Shown here: in pieces, positions 1 through 12,669 of the stretch
How positions within the stretch are numbered: position 1 is the stretch's first letter
Layout: each line of letters opens with the position of its first letter
Origin: Pachyseris speciosa
Taxonomy: Eukaryota; Cnidaria; Anthozoa; Scleractinia; Pachyseridae
DNA length: 64,000 bases
Reading direction: 5' to 3'
Assembly (NCBI GenBank): GCA_016490735.1
Contig: JAEMWC010001194.1
Coordinates: forward strand, 1-64,000
The notes under the pieces: model-generated
What the model was told of the DNA's origin: nothing
Databases searched by the model: none
Seen by the model: only the letters and a program-made list of their open reading frames with translations
Made by a program: the position numbers and the translations under genes

Positions 1-19
1 AACCCTAACCCTAACCCTA
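1..19 (+). repeat. Telomeric repeat tract (CCCTAA), probable chromosome end
   Basis: Three CCCTAA units stand at the very start of the window, in the C-rich 5'-to-3' orientation expected of a left chromosome end. The last hexamer, ACCCTA (14-19), is shared with the adjoining 17.9-kb element. The tract is too short to be a whole telomere, so the assembly probably stops inside it. Confidence 0.8.
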
Positions 20-136
20 CCCTCAGTTTTCTTTGTTCGCCCCCATTTCGATGCAAGAGGGCATGGTTTTGCTGCAATTTATCCCTGGCGTTCAAAGTTC
101 ACCCCGAAACAGCACTTGAATTCCCTTTGTTCACCC

Positions 137-660
137 AGTTTGCATGCTGCAGGGTGGTGTTTCCAGTGCATTCACCCCTGGAGAGTGGGTATGTTTCAAA
201 TTCCACCCTCTGTTTGGGTGTTTCTTGTCTTGTTCCACACCCCTGGGGGTTCCTGGCTGCAGATTTTTCACACTGTTGGGGGTGATTTCAAGTGAAACCA
301 ACATTCCTCTCGGGTGCTTGCTGTGAAAACCTCACCCCGTCCAGGGTTGCGTGGAGTAATTTCCGCATCCCTCGAGGGTGATTCTGTGCCAAAACAATCT
401 CCTGAAGACTGTTAAGTTACCTTTGTTCAGCCCCGTTTGCGTGCAGAGGGTCGTGTTTTCCAGTGCATTCGCCCTTGCGAGGGTGGCTACGTTTCAATTT
501 TCACCCTCTGTTGGGTGTTTTTGACCTTGTTTCACACCCCTGGCGGTTTCTGCCTGCAGATTTCACACACTATTAGGGGTGACTTCAACTGAAACCAACA
601 TTCCTCTCGGGTGCTTTGCTGTGAAAAGCTCACCCCGTCCAGGGTTGGGTGAAGTAAGTG
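137..660. repeat. Left-end direct repeats rich in CACCC/GGGTG (copy 1)
   Basis: Two diverged direct repeats about 297 bases apart fill the left end of the element (for example CAGTGCATTC at 164 and at 461). They are dense in CACCC and GGGTG pairs in both orientations. They lie inside YR intron 5 and beside the recombination junction, where a recombinase or telomere protein might bind. That role is inference. Confidence 0.6.
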
Positions 661-806
661 TGGGGTGAATGGTGAGCAAAAATTAACCCTTGGTTGACCT
701 TTGGGGTTAATTTCCACCCTGCTGGGGTGATATTTGAAGAAAATGAACCCTTTTTTTTTTTTTGTCTCTGACAGCAAACACAATCAATGTTTCTCTGTCT
801 TTGTAG

Positions 807-1684
807 AATAAGAATGGCGACAGATTCAGTGCTGCCTCGTTCTCCGCCCACCTTAAGAGTGTTCTTTATGGATTAACCGGAAAGTTGGCAACAGTCAACA
901 TCCTTCGCAGCAGTTTTATCACCTGGGCTTACGATAAATCGTGAGTATACTATTCTATAACGGTTAAATGTATTTTTACTATTTCTCAATTTCCAAGCCA
1001 GTTTCTTTTGTCACAATGATATTCCTAAATTAGTCTAAGCCAGTGTCGAGCAAAGCGTAGCGTGTAACATAAAGCGTAGTGGGTGGCGCAGGCACTTCTC
1101 AAGGCGGTAAAACGACTGACCGCCACGACATGTGCTTAACAGTACGCATTCTGCTCTGAATCTGACAGTGACTGTACGGACTCCATGAAGAGCTCTTTGG
1201 CTGCTGCTCTGAGACACTCGCGCAGACAGGCGCAAAGGACGTACGACCGGCGCACGGCGAACCAGAAGAAGAGACTTGCTGTGGAATTGGCCAGGGATTT
1301 TGCCGAAGGTCAGCTTGACGAAGACGGGGAGAGGCGAGAGGGTGAGGAGGAGGAGGAGGAGGAGGACGACGACGACGAGGGGGGGCACGAGGAGAGCATC
1401 AAACCAGGCGACTTTGTAGGTGTGGTCCAGAGCAACAGCACCTCCATGCGTCCCAAGGTTTTCATAGGCCAAGTCCAATCCCTCGGGCGAAAGGTGCAAC
1501 CCTTCTCTGGTACAAGAGCGTTGGCCCAAACCAGTACAAACTGCAATTGACGGGCCAAGGCTGGACCGAAGCCGTTGCAAGCCTAGTTCCAGTAGAAGTG
1601 CAAGCAACCAAGAGTCGTGCTGGCGTCTACAGATTACTCACCTCTCCCCGGAGCATCCACAAGGCCGTCGCGCAGTCGTCGTAG
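807..1684 (+). pseudogene. YR recombinase exons 6-7 without 5' exons, frameshifted (copy 1)
   Basis: Exon 6 (807-940) follows a TTTGTAG acceptor and carries the box II arginine. Exon 7 (from 1169) carries the catalytic His and Tyr, then an acidic run and the C-terminal domain. The 5' exons of this gene are not upstream; telomeric repeat is there instead. At 1485-1487 three G replace the four G of copy 2 (19392-19395), which shifts the frame and stops it at 1550. The change is a homopolymer length difference near a contig end, so a sequencing error is possible. Either way this copy cannot make a full recombinase by itself. Confidence 0.8.
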
Positions 1685-2231
1685 GTCCTAGTGCAAAGTA
1701 GGTATTTAGTAAATAAACCCCTTTAGGCGGCAGGTATGTCGGAGGATGATGTCCGCGGCTGATAGACTGTCCGAAAAATGCGTACCTACATTAGATTCAA
1801 AACTTGGCAAAACAAATCTTCGGTCATTAACAATAGCTACAATAAAATTTACTGTCTTACAAGACTGCCGAGTATGAAACCGATGAATCAAATAAACGTT
1901 GAATTCCCCGATCGATTTAGTGTTCCTTACATGCTCAGGTAATTTTGACAGTTGTTGAAAGTTGGAGGACGATCTATCAGCCAAGGACATTATCCTCCGA
2001 TATACCAGCAAGCCAGAAAGGCGTTAATTTATTTTATAACCCTCCGATTAATTTTCGTATGGCGTATAGATAGTTGAAAGTTGAAAGTGTTGCGAGTCAC
2101 ATGAACAACTGCATTGATTGTTTAAAGTGCGATTGGATCAGTTCCATTAGAAATTGGAGAAACTTTAAAAAGACTGGCTTTGTGTTTTCCTTTTTCTTTT
2201 CTCTCTCTCTCTCTCTCTCTTTGCGATCGAA

Positions 2232-2292
2232 AAATCGGAGGACAAATATCGAGGCGGACGGGGTGTCTTGCCTGATACCCGTCCTCCGATTT
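2232..2292. promoter_or_regulatory. 61-nt hairpin with CGGAGG arms (copy 1)
   Basis: AAATCGGAGGAC (2232-2243) is perfectly inverted at 2281-2292. Inside, GACGGG (2257-2262) pairs with CCCGTC (2278-2283). It lies about 550 bases downstream of the YR stop. The CGGAGG core recurs around it. It may be a protein-binding or RNA-structure site; no function is shown. Confidence 0.5.
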
Positions 2293-4639
2293 GCACCACA
2301 TGATCCAAATTGGCCGATAAAACCGTGCAAAAATCAATCGGTGGGTTATAACGTTTTAAATGCGGTCAAGCCATGTCGCATGTGTGACCAGTGTCAAATT
2401 AGTGATGTCTGAAAAACAGCTAGCTTTGTGTTTTCCGATTCCGGCCTCGAAACTACTGGTCGCCCACGCCATAGCTTGGCCGCAACATGCATGCTAAAAG
2501 AAATCGCTCCAACAAGAAAGCCTAGCTTGAATTTTACCCGACCTCCGACGTTCTCAGCAAGAAAAGGCAAAATATAATTTGGAGCTGAGATTGACGTCTT
2601 GCCCAAAGTGAAATGACGGAGAAAAGCGTTCGGAGGCTGGGTAGAATTTAACATTTTTGCTGTCGTTGAAAGGGCTTTGGAGCACAAATGTTGGTCAGTT
2701 CGCTTTTTAATATTTGAAATGAGCATCCTCGCTACGAAGGAAATTTTGTTTTGTCCAGCGCGATAGGGCCTAGGTGCTGGGGCATAGCGTGAGCAGAGCG
2801 CGCATTTCCTTCAGGTCTACTTGGAAAACCAGTTAGGGAATGTTGAAAGACTGCAAACCAATTTTGTGCCGCTACTTGCGGCTTAGTTTTCTCACACCTG
2901 ATTGCACTCGGATAACAATCCCAAAGTATTTCTGGTGTTGCCTGGTTTTCTGAGTCGGCTGATTACAGTTAATTTGCATGAAGTTTGAGCAGGATGATGG
3001 GGTCCAGCTCAGACCAGCAGTGGTTCCTTTAAGAAGGGAAGCGATTTATCTCGTTGGGCTGCAGTGTGCATTTCCTTCGGGTCTAGTGGAGGGGAAAGAG
3101 ACTGTTTCTCAGAGTTTTCCCCTCCCCCCGAAATGCTTTTGCACTTCAAAGCATGGGATTAATGACGTTTTAGCCAGTGAGCTGAACAGTAGTACCGCAT
3201 CCGACAGCCTCTGGCACTTTTTCCCTTCTTGAACGAACCATTACTTGAATACTATTGAACCCTGTGGCGTGGGTCGGTGGTGGTGGTGTTGAGATGCAAT
3301 ACAATCCTTGGCGGTTTTAAGTAGCTTTTCAGTTGACTTTCGGAATTAGAGATCAGCTGAATTTGCGGGGCAAACCAGAGCCGGGCAGAGGCGGGCGGGC
3401 GAGCGAGCGAGCGAGAGTATTTCACGACACAATCCTTGGCATTTTTAGTTTTCAGTTGAGCCACTGGGTCATTATTTCTTGCACTAGCGGAACTAGAGAT
3501 CGGCCGACACACTTGTGCGGCTTTGGGTTAGCCAAAGGCGAGGGCGAGCGAGCCCGAGACGTTTCTGTTTCTGTTTCTGTTTCTGTTTTATGAATCGGTA
3601 CCGCTTGTCGCATGGTACGACCAATGCGGAAACGACTAACTAAAATAATGATTAGAAATATGACATATGTTTCAACACCACAGACTTGAACCTGGGGCAA
3701 ATTGGAATTCCTTTGTCTTCCAGCCCTAATTGATCATGATTAATTCATTTTGGCCCACAACATAACCATTCATCCATCGCGTAGCCTGGGAGCTATAAAT
3801 TATCAGCCCCGAGAAGGAAGGATTTCCCGGTTTATTTCTATCGTAGAGCCACAGCCCCTGGGGGTCAAGAAATTAGACAATTTTCAAATGTGTATATATA
3901 ATGGTCTTGTGGGGAAACCTGCAATATTGTTCATTTATAAGTAAGCAAGAGACCTCTTGAGCTTGTTTGTGATGCTACCCCAGAGTACCGCTTCTTTGAA
4001 ATTTCGTCTTGTTCGTAATAATAATTTTAATACTTATAGGAATGTCACGTGAGCTACACTGGAAAAACAAAGCATGCAAGCTAAAGAGGTCTAGTTAGTC
4101 AACTTTATTAATTTTATAGAGGGTGACATGTGACAGAAAAAAATTTATCCTGGACTTGCATCAGATAAACAGGCTGTATACCTAGGGTTGTACATGCTAA
4201 TAAATTGTTGATGTTGCTTATTATGACTTACTGTGGCTCATTGTTTCCTGTAAATTTACTTGATTTTATCTCCCTGGTAACTCAGAAGCAATCCAGGAAT
4301 GAAAAAAGCTTTGTAAATTTTTGGTCAAAATATCCCATGTTACTGACCCTTTGAAAACAGCATTGTTTACGGCAAAAGTTGATTGGAAGCTTTCAAAGAA
4401 TGACCCTTTAACCCCTAAGGGGTCTCCCTTTGACCAGTAAAACCGTCCGGCGTTAGACAGAGTAAAATCTATAAGTCACCCTAAGGGAGGAAAGTGTTAA
4501 GTCCTTATCGATGAGTGGACTGAATTCCATACTTTGAGAGATTCAGATTTTGTAGTGACCCCACTTATTAACCCCTGCTTATTAAGCTACGGTTGCCTCT
4601 CAAAGTGCATGATGGTTGCCAATACAAACGAATGAACTA

Positions 4640-5025
4640 TAATAATAGCAATAATTTCATGTTTTATTATCACAGTCAACATTATTGTTGTCTCCAATGT
4701 TCCTCAACTTGTTGGAGACAACCGCTTGATGTTACAAACGTCAAGCAATTTACAATTCTCTTTCGAGGTCCTAGAATTTGGAATTCTCTCCCTACTTCAA
4801 TTGCCTGTTCAGCCAGTTTTCTTACCTTTAAGTAAGAAAAAAAAATGTTAGAATTTTTATTGAAACAATCCCGAATCGGTCATGCCGCACCCACACAGCA
4901 CCAAATTATACTTTTATACTATCCTTCGAGGTGGCCTCTCCTAGAAGCCGGTCTCCTCGCCACTACTTTATACAGGTGTATTACTTGACAAATATGAAAA
5001 TGGCAAATAAATCAATAATTTATTA

Positions 5026-5065
<40 letters not shown>

Positions 5066-5073
5066 TGTGATCA
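4640..5073 (+). mobile_element. LINE 3'-end relic (copy 1)
   Basis: The plus-strand reading 4740-4835 contains FRGPRIWNSLPTSI and a following SFLTFK, the usual carboxyl end of CR1/L2/Rex-type reverse transcriptases in cnidarians. It is followed by a tail ending in a TTA microsatellite (about 5028-5063). Only the 3' end is present, as in 5'-truncated insertions. Confidence 0.65.
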
Positions 5074-5793
5074 TCATCATCACGACCAGCACAATTCACG
5101 CAAGGCTCAAACCCAAATTGAACAGATACAAGGAATTTAATAGCTCTAGGCTTCCTTAGCTTAAGCTGGGGGTATACGTGAACTTGAGTGAAATTTTAAG
5201 GAGGTTAAAGAGGGGACTGAAAAGGTTGGTGGGGCACTCTTCTTGAGGAAAATTATCTCTTCCCGAATATACCCCAAAATTCACAAAATACATCCCACAA
5301 CATAGCTTCCTGAAATGGGCGTAGGCATTTTTGGTGATATTAACGTTAAACAAAATGAGCATTAACTCATTTTTCAACTGACAAACAATCACAGACATTT
5401 TGTTGGAGAACATCCTACATCCTACATACTTGTTTTCACTTGAAATTTACAAGCATTGCTTTTTCCAGGACAGAGGGAGGGACATGCCAATTCACTTAGC
5501 AACCTTTGAATATATATACTTTCATACTTTTACTTACTAACTTTCCTCTATTCATTTTATCGTCAAATACGCGTCAAACGCTTCTCCGACATTCATACAA
5601 ACACCTCCACAGTATGCCGTCCAAATTCCACGCTCCTGGGCTTGCCAAAATCGTCCCAAAGTATGCCTTCTCTCAACCGGAAGTCCAATTTTCGCACTTC
5701 CGGTCTACGCTCTTTAACTTTACACGCGCACGCAGCCAGCGCCCTTCAAGCTTTTCACCTCGTTCCTCCTCAGAGGGGTTGCCGTACAGGAAG

Positions 5794-5895
5794 ATGGATA
5801 GTTCCCAAAGCGGAATAAGGCTGGTTGAAGTTCTTCTCCGCCATCGTTTTAAAGAAAGAAGCACTGGAGTCTGCCAATTTGTTTCTGTCAGAAAG
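5794..5895 (+). CDS. Candidate 5' coding exon of an unknown gene (copy 1)
   Basis: An ATG at 5794 opens 34 codons, beginning MDSSQSGIRLVEVLLRHRFK, that end exactly at a possible donor (AAAG then GTATAG) at 5896. ETS-like motifs and a CG-rich stretch precede it, as at TATA-less promoters. I could not find a downstream exon on this strand before 7538, so this may instead be a 5' leader, an abandoned exon or chance. It is identical in copy 2. Confidence 0.3.
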
Positions 5896-7538
5896 GTATA
5901 GTAACCTTTTCATGTTTTTTTTTTTCAAAGCGAAAACCGAGAGCGAGGGCTCCTAACTGTCTGTGTTTGTCTTCCTTTTACTCCGTTTTTCCGGACCTAA
6001 GGCAGAGAGCAAACCACCCTTTTCCAGTTTGTACTTTTAGCACTCTTCACTTACTACCAAAAAATTTCTAATTCTAATTCCTTTTAATCAAACTTGATTC
6101 CTAAGACGATCAAACCCCATACCCATTGTTATGCAACTGCTACAGGGAAGATGTTTGTTTACAAACATTGTTTTTGTTATTTAAATCTTCAAAACGTTAA
6201 ACAAAAGAATTCTTTGTTTTACCAGCCAATAGCTCTCTGGTTGGCGTATCGTTCAGTTAAATATTCTATGAATAGCTCAGGTTGAAAGCACAATACTGGT
6301 ACATACTGCAACAACTGAATCCATTCACCACACCAAGCAAATTACTGCAAATACTTTTTAATGTGCACTGAATAATATTATCACTGTAACACTTCACTGA
6401 GTATATGACTGTCCCGCCTAGGAAAAAATGCTGCTTTCAACAAATGATAATAATGTTCTCAACTTGTACTTTGGAAACCACTGAATAATATTATCACTGT
6501 AACACTTCACTGAGTATATGACTGTCCCGCCTAGGAAAAAATGCTGCTTTCAACAAATGATAATAATGTTCTCAACTTGTACTTTGGAAACCACTGAATA
6601 ATATTATCACTGTAACACTTCACTGAGTATATGACTGTCCCGCCTAGGAAAAAATGCTGCTTTCAACAAATGATAATAATGTTCTCAACTTGTACTTTAG
6701 AAACCAACTGATTTGCTTGCCTGCAAAATACCATAAACCCACTGTGTACAAGTGGCCAGTCACTGCCAAACTACTAAAAGACTAGTCAAGAATATTTTGT
6801 CAAGGCAATTTAGCAAGCCAATTTTTTTTTTTTTTTTTTTACCAAATGTATTTTAATCACATTTTCACTGTCAAAAACCTGTCAAAATGCTTCTGAGTTC
6901 TCAAATAGTATGGCTGATATCAATCTCACTTGCTTGGCTCGCCATTTGTTGCATTATAAAGTTCACCTCTGTCCTCAACTACTTTGCATGGATTGTTCAG
7001 TTAAATCTTCCAAGCTGCAACAGTCATATTTTGCAGTTCTAACCTACTGTGCTTTCCTGTTTTGAAAAGGAATTATTCGACTTGCAATTAATGTCCTTAA
7101 CAATTTTTGCTTTACTAGGGAAGATTTATCTGCACAGCCCAAAATCACCATTCCAATCTGGAAATTCAAGACACCACACTGTTTGGGTACACACTTTCAA
7201 AATTCACCACCACCACTCCCAGTCACTTCACCTGATTGTTTTTCCTAGTTAAAAACAAATCTCTACACTTGTGTTCACTCTGGCTTCCATCAGGCTTGGT
7301 GAATATTAGAGACTATTTTGCAGCTCAGCTATGCCAAGTGTGACCTGTATCCACAACACTAAAATCAACCTTCTTGCCTAATAAAGACAGGAAAGTATTC
7401 ACAAGAAATTCAGAATCTAGACAGCACATTTCAAAAAATCAGGCACGCGTCAAATTTCAAAGAAACAGGGCACACGTGACATAGCTAACAGATGTGAAAA
7501 CAGGAAAAGCAGCTTGTAATAAAGTTCATGATGTCATT
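5896..7538. other. Intergenic stretch with a 113-bp triplication
   Basis: No gene is visible. It contains three 113-bp tandem units (6366-6704), a 19-base T run near 6823-6841, and what is probably the 3' untranslated region of the minus-strand gene that stops at 7539. Confidence 0.5.
6366..6704. repeat. Three 113-bp tandem repeats (copy 1)
   Basis: Units begin with CACTGAATAATATTATC at 6366, 6479 and 6592 and are almost identical; only the end of the third differs (CTTTAGAAAC for CTTTGGAAAC). Each contains GTATATGACTGTCCCGCC and AATGATAATAATG. Recent local expansion is likely. Confidence 0.9.
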
Positions 7539-10500
7539 TCAGGCCTCAGCATTTTCATCCCTTGTCTGTCCAAAACAGCCATCAAACACTATATCCAACA
7601 AGGCCTCCTCGAGTTCAGGGTCTTCAGCTGCTAAATAATGATGCCAGTTGCTGGTGGGAACACTGGATAAGCAGGTGTGACGCAGATACAGCAGTGTTGC
7701 CAATTGGTTGTGGGGGCCTATCTGGTATCCGACTGCCGTCCCAAACTTTGACATGTTGTTCCAGAAATTGCCCCAGCCCTTGGTGAGTTGCAGGTTACAC
7801 AAATTGGGACAATGTTGGCTCAGATATCCCACATTGGCAATGTTCCGCAGACGAGAGGTGCCACAGCTGAGCAGCAAACACAGGGAAGTGTGTAGGTCTT
7901 TACGCTCCTGCTCCGAGAGGTCAGGCGCCAAATACTGAACAGCAATGTGAGGTGACAAGTCAAGCAACAGAGAGAGCCGTTGATTTTTTCCTACTCCCAC
8001 ATCGGTAAGCTGCATAACATCCAGTTTGTTCAGGAAAGCACAGACATCACACCTGGTATTCTGACAGGATGAATGTTCCGCATGAACCTCTCCTCCCTCC
8101 TCCGTCAACAAGTTATACGGGCAGTTTTCATCTTGTTGACTGCCTTGGGAGCTTCCTCTTGTGGTGGGATGTCCTTCACAGACACAGTTCTTTTTGCAAA
8201 CATCCCATAGCCGTTGCATCTGTTCTTTAACGCATGTCTCACGAGCAGCCTCTTGTGCAGCCTGGTAGACAGAACGCTTGATCAGCTGGTTATTACTTGT
8301 GTCACGGTTGCGTAGCTGGGAAAAAAAAATGAAATAAACACCAAACCTTCAGTCTCTAAAATAACCTGGGGTCACTTGTAAGTTCATGATTGTCCAAATT
8401 TAGGGTTAGGCTTAATTAAGTTTTTTTTTCCTATCTTGCCTCAGTCTCTAAGTCTTATTTGATATTTAGTCATTCTCTTGGTACTGCCACAGGAGAAGAA
8501 GGTAGTATTAACTATTTTCAATTCACAACAAAAAGTATAGTGCAGTTTTAATCTACTTCCAAATCCATTTTTTGTACATGATGCTTTTGTGCTGTAGTTC
8601 AAAATGAAATTTGTGTGAAAATGATTTCAACAGAGTTGATTCTCAATGTCCTTTGTATCCTGATAGTAATTACTCCTGGTTAGGCTTAAAAAGCAAACTA
8701 AGGAAAATGAAAACATTTTAACCCGAATTAAATTTAGAACTGTATGTATCACATACTTTATTTTATAATTTTTTTTACAACTCCATTATTTGAGAGAGAC
8801 CGATGCTAGCACTAGCATAATAACACACTTTATTTGACTTGAATTTAGCTAAAGACAACTAGTCACTTACCAGAGCAGGGAGGACAGGCTCATTTTGAGT
8901 CAGATACTCTGTCAGCCTAGCAACTGACTCAGGAGTGGGAATTCGGGCAGGAACAATATCGGGCATCTCCAGTAACCGTTGTCTGGCATCAGCAGGTTGT
9001 GTTTCACCTCCAGCATGTTCACCTTTGGTTGTAGAATCATCAGCAGCTTCCTGATCAATGCTGGTGGAAGCGACTCGGCGAGGATTTCGTTGTTTGCGTT
9101 TCTTGCGTTGACCTGATGACGACGTCGGGGTTGATGCTTCTGTAGATTCCATTACAGGTTGGCAGCTGTCTCTGGGTTCTTGTCTGTTAAGGTAGCATGA
9201 CAGGAGGTGATTCAAGTGATGGGCAACAGCTCCGGCAAATGCCTCGTGACTACGATCTGGAAGAGTGGCGCGTTCGGTCGATGGAACAACCCAAGGTAGC
9301 TCTATTTCATGGGGATCTTCTGCGCTGCTTTCAGAATCACTGCTGTCTACATTTAGACTCAAAATATCCTCGCGGAGTTGAGAGGTGGTCTCTTGTAGGG
9401 ACTGAAGTTGACCAGTTGACAGAGGGGTCAAATGCAAGAAATCTATTCCGAAACGAAACATCAACTCAACCAGTCGTGCGGGCTTCCCAGTCTTGCCGGC
9501 ATATCTCAGTGCAGTGGATCTAGCCAGCATCAGTTCAGATGTTGTAAGGCCAAGACCACAGATCATTTCTTTGGAGAGAAAACCCGCTATGTCACCAATG
9601 GCCAGACTTCTAATGGCTTGGTTAGTTATTCTTGCAGCTACTGTTAAATTCCCTTTCAACATGCCTCCATGAGAGTCTGAGACCAGGCGTCGAGGATAGC
9701 CATGTGTATATTGAACACTGATGTCACTCCAGGATGGTGCGAAAAGTGCCATCACGTTCCCAAATTGATCTAATCGGAGTTGGTGGACATTTTTGTCAAA
9801 GTCTGGAAGGCTGGTAGTCATTTTGTCACCCAATGCCGTCCCTGTTTCAGCAAACATGGTGTGTTTTTGAAACCGAGGTCGTCCATCTTCATGCCTGTCA
9901 TTGGTGCCACTTTGTGATAGATTTTCCTCGGCATGGCTGACAAAATTTTCACAATATCTGCGGCAGGCAGCCAGGTTATCGAATTCAACAGGTCTCGTGT
10001 TGTCGTGCTGGAAAAGCCCCTTTGGCAGACGGAGTGTGTCAAACAGATACAGCCCAAAATTAAATGCCGTTGGCTGGTCTTCGGACAATGCAAGTCCCAC
10101 TGGAAAGTAAGGTTGTATTGTTTCATCAGGGTTTGTAACTGCAATCGATGTGTCAGGCTCTGAAGGACCCTGTCTGTTTCTCCCTCTGTCTTGTCTGCGT
10201 TCTTCTTCTTGGCTTGTTTCATCAGTATTTGCAACTTCAATTGATGTACCAGGGTCTGAATGACGCTGTTCATTTCTCCTCCTTTCTTCACATTCCTCTT
10301 GTTGCTCACGTAACATGTTGTCTACTCGCATGTGATCAAAGTCTGTGTCTCGAGGCTGGCTCAGGTCCGTGAAGAAGTCCCTAATACTGGTGAGCCAATG
10401 CAGAATTTTCATCACAAATTTAATTGGATTTGTTCAAAGGTAGCGGTGAGCAAGGTTTATTCTGACATGAAATCAAATTAATTGGATTTTGACATCAGCT

Positions 10501-12669
10501 GGTGGACAATGACTATAAGAATTTGCCTTTTTCTCAAAGATTTATGGTGCTGTCCACGCTTTATCATGAAGTGAAATCACATCTTTTGAAAACTCTGCCT
10601 TGGCTCGTGTGGCTGTGATAAAGGTTAGGATTTATAGTCGTTAAGTTTAGTTGAGTTAAATGAAGTTAAGTTGAGTTTATTAAGCAGTGTATGTACCGTA
10701 CTGCCTGTCATGTGATATTGCAAACTTAGGGTTAGAGGTTACTCATAAAGGTTTCTCATGCATCCTTAACCAAGTTTGGCAAGGAACTAAGTTTTTTTGC
10801 AGTAAAAAAAGTAATTCAAAAATCACTCATCGCAACCCGCAGATCAGGCATGCACTTTTTAGGGCACAGAACCATGCAAAGTCCAGAGATTTTAAGTGTC
10901 TCGACTTTTAGGACAATGCCATAACTAGTTCACTTTTGTAATGATATGTATGAAATAAATCACTCTTGATTCACCCAATTTATTGAGCCAATTAATGAAG
11001 TTTTGGAATGGTGCTACCCCTTGACAAAAGTGACACGTCTCATTTGCAGAACCCTGTGGTTGCTTGAGATCATGGAAATATATTAACACAACTTTGAAAT
11101 AACTTACAAAGGGGATTAAGGGGATTGGGGTGGAGGCTGTGGCATAAAATGATGTGTCAGGCATGACAAGCTGAAGTTTCCTGCTTTACAGAACAAAAAG
11201 GCAGCAATCGGTTTTACTGAAGTTGCTTTAGAACTGATACACCACCTCTCTTCTCTTACCCCACCTCCCCTTTTCCCACCGCCAACTGGGCTTGGATGAA
11301 TTATGCCAGCATTTCTAGCTGAAATTATGTTAATGTTGTGGCTGGCGCAAGGCAAAACGGGTTATTTTAACGAGAACGATAATTTATCCAAGCCCAGTAA
11401 ATTTCCCCCTCACCTGTCAGTAAACAACAGTTCCGCCTCGAGAAGGCCAGGTGTTCGGAGATTTGACTGTCAGAGGCTATGTGAGACGCGGGCCGTAAAA
11501 TGGATCCGGGTCGCAAAGTCAAAGACAAATTGTAAGAGCCCTAGTAGCTCAGCCTGGTTTAACTAGCTCAATGGCAAGCCCGAGATTGGAAGTTGCAGAA
11601 TTGCTGCGCATATTTTAACCACTTTCACCTAGCTAACTCAGATTTTGGTTAAACAGCGACCCAGCCCATATAGGATAGGTTAGTTCTACCCCCAGCCCTA
11701 TGACAGCCTTCTGGAACCACGAATCAGTAATTATTGCTCACCTTTCTGTTGTACTCTGCGTAGATGGACCTTCCTCATCACTTGAATTGTGACTAGCGAA
11801 AAATAAATAAAAAAAGAAATCTTACCAAAAGCTTAACTTAAATAACTTAGCTTAAGCTTATTTTCGGACTAATGACTCAGTGTCATTAGTGGGCTGAGTT
11901 TGTTGGTTCTGTACTCTGCTCCGGGTACTCCGGTTTTCCCCTCTCCCCAAAAAACCAACATTTGATTTGATTTCATTTGATTTGAGTTGAGTTGATTTAA
12001 TTTGACTTTGTTTGCTTCTGTATTTGCTCGGCCCCACTAGCCTTTGTGCTATAAATACTACCGAGGGTAAATAAAGATTATTATTATTATTAATAACTGA
12101 ATAATTGCCACAGCAAAACGCATTTCCGGCCAAAGCGCGCCAATCTTGCACGTGCTCAAGGAATTTTTTTTGCCCGAAAATTTTCTCGATCACTCGATTT
12201 TCCCGACTAGAATCGAGAAACAAGTGTACTTTGAAAGCTAAGACATTTCAACACTGAAACACTGCTTAAGTTGATCTGTAAAAGACCTTTTAGTTACCCT
12301 CTCAGCGTTGAAGCGCGGGAAAACCTGTCACATGTCAGACTGTTGAGATTGGCTCAGAATTTCCCTGAATTTGCCCGATCGTCACACAAAGCGACAACTC
12401 TTTTTTTTCAAGCGAAATATGAAGAACTGCGGCTTAAATAAGACCGCGATCGCAAAAAAACACGGGTGTCTCTTCCGCGAATCAATCGATCGCAAGGAAA
12501 CTCACATGGTGCCCCAATTATGCAGAAATTGACACCTGCTAACGGAGGTCCTGGCTAGGCAAAAAATTCTAAGACCAGCAAACGCGGATCGTTGCAATGA
12601 CACTTACCCGCGACGGGCCCCTGAAACTCCAGCCTCCTCCTCTATGAAATCAGACCTTCCTTTCGGCAT
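7539..12669 (-). CDS. Element-encoded partner protein, four exons, unknown function (copy 1)
   Basis: Exons in gene order: 12669-12608, 11792-11742, 10386-8871 and 8315-7539 (stop). The junctions use GTAAGT, GTGAGC and GTAAGT donors and AG acceptors, and the phases add to 2406 bases, 801 aa. The N-terminus starts MPKGRSDFIEEEAG and is Ser/Glu-rich. An internal repeat of about 29 residues follows (EERRRNEQ...DPGTSIEV and EERRQDRG...EPDTSIAV). A long central region without a family I recognise comes next, then a basic nuclear-signal-like KKRKQRNPRR. The last exon has paired cysteines (CKKNCVC, CQNTRCDVC) that could bind zinc. It is transcribed divergently from the YR gene in the same element and is intact in both copies, which suggests a role in the element's life cycle. 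The start and first two exons are my prediction; exons 3 and 4 are firm. Confidence 0.7.

Larger units (their letters stand above)
1685..5793. other. Non-coding stretch of element copy 1
   Basis: I see no convincing gene here. It holds several CGGAGG/CCTCCG motifs in both orientations (1735-2640), a 61-nt hairpin (2232-2292), a CT microsatellite near 2199-2220, and a diverged tandem pair starting with AATCCTTGGC near 3303 and 3430 followed by GCGAGCGA runs. There are also four TTTCTG repeats near 3570-3588, a LINE relic (4640-5073), and two ETS-like motifs (CCGGAAGT, ACTTCCGG) at 5679-5703 just before the exon candidate at 5794. Confidence 0.5.

Noticed and set aside
1310..1607. Minus-strand frames opposite YR exon 7 with Ser or Leu runs
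   Set aside because: They are shadows of the acidic GAG/GAC run in exon 7.
3252..3700. Overlapping 80-86-aa frames with SVSVSV or TETETE runs
   Set aside because: They are translations of TTTCTG and GCGA simple repeats on both strands.
5506..5901. 131-aa reading frame as a complete gene
   Set aside because: Its first two thirds overlap promoter-like sequence without coding character. Only the last 34 codons up to a donor site look like an exon.
11520..11620. Possible tRNA gene near AGCCCTAGTAGCTCAGCCTGG
   Set aside because: A partial A-box-like string only. No matching acceptor stem or B box could be folded.
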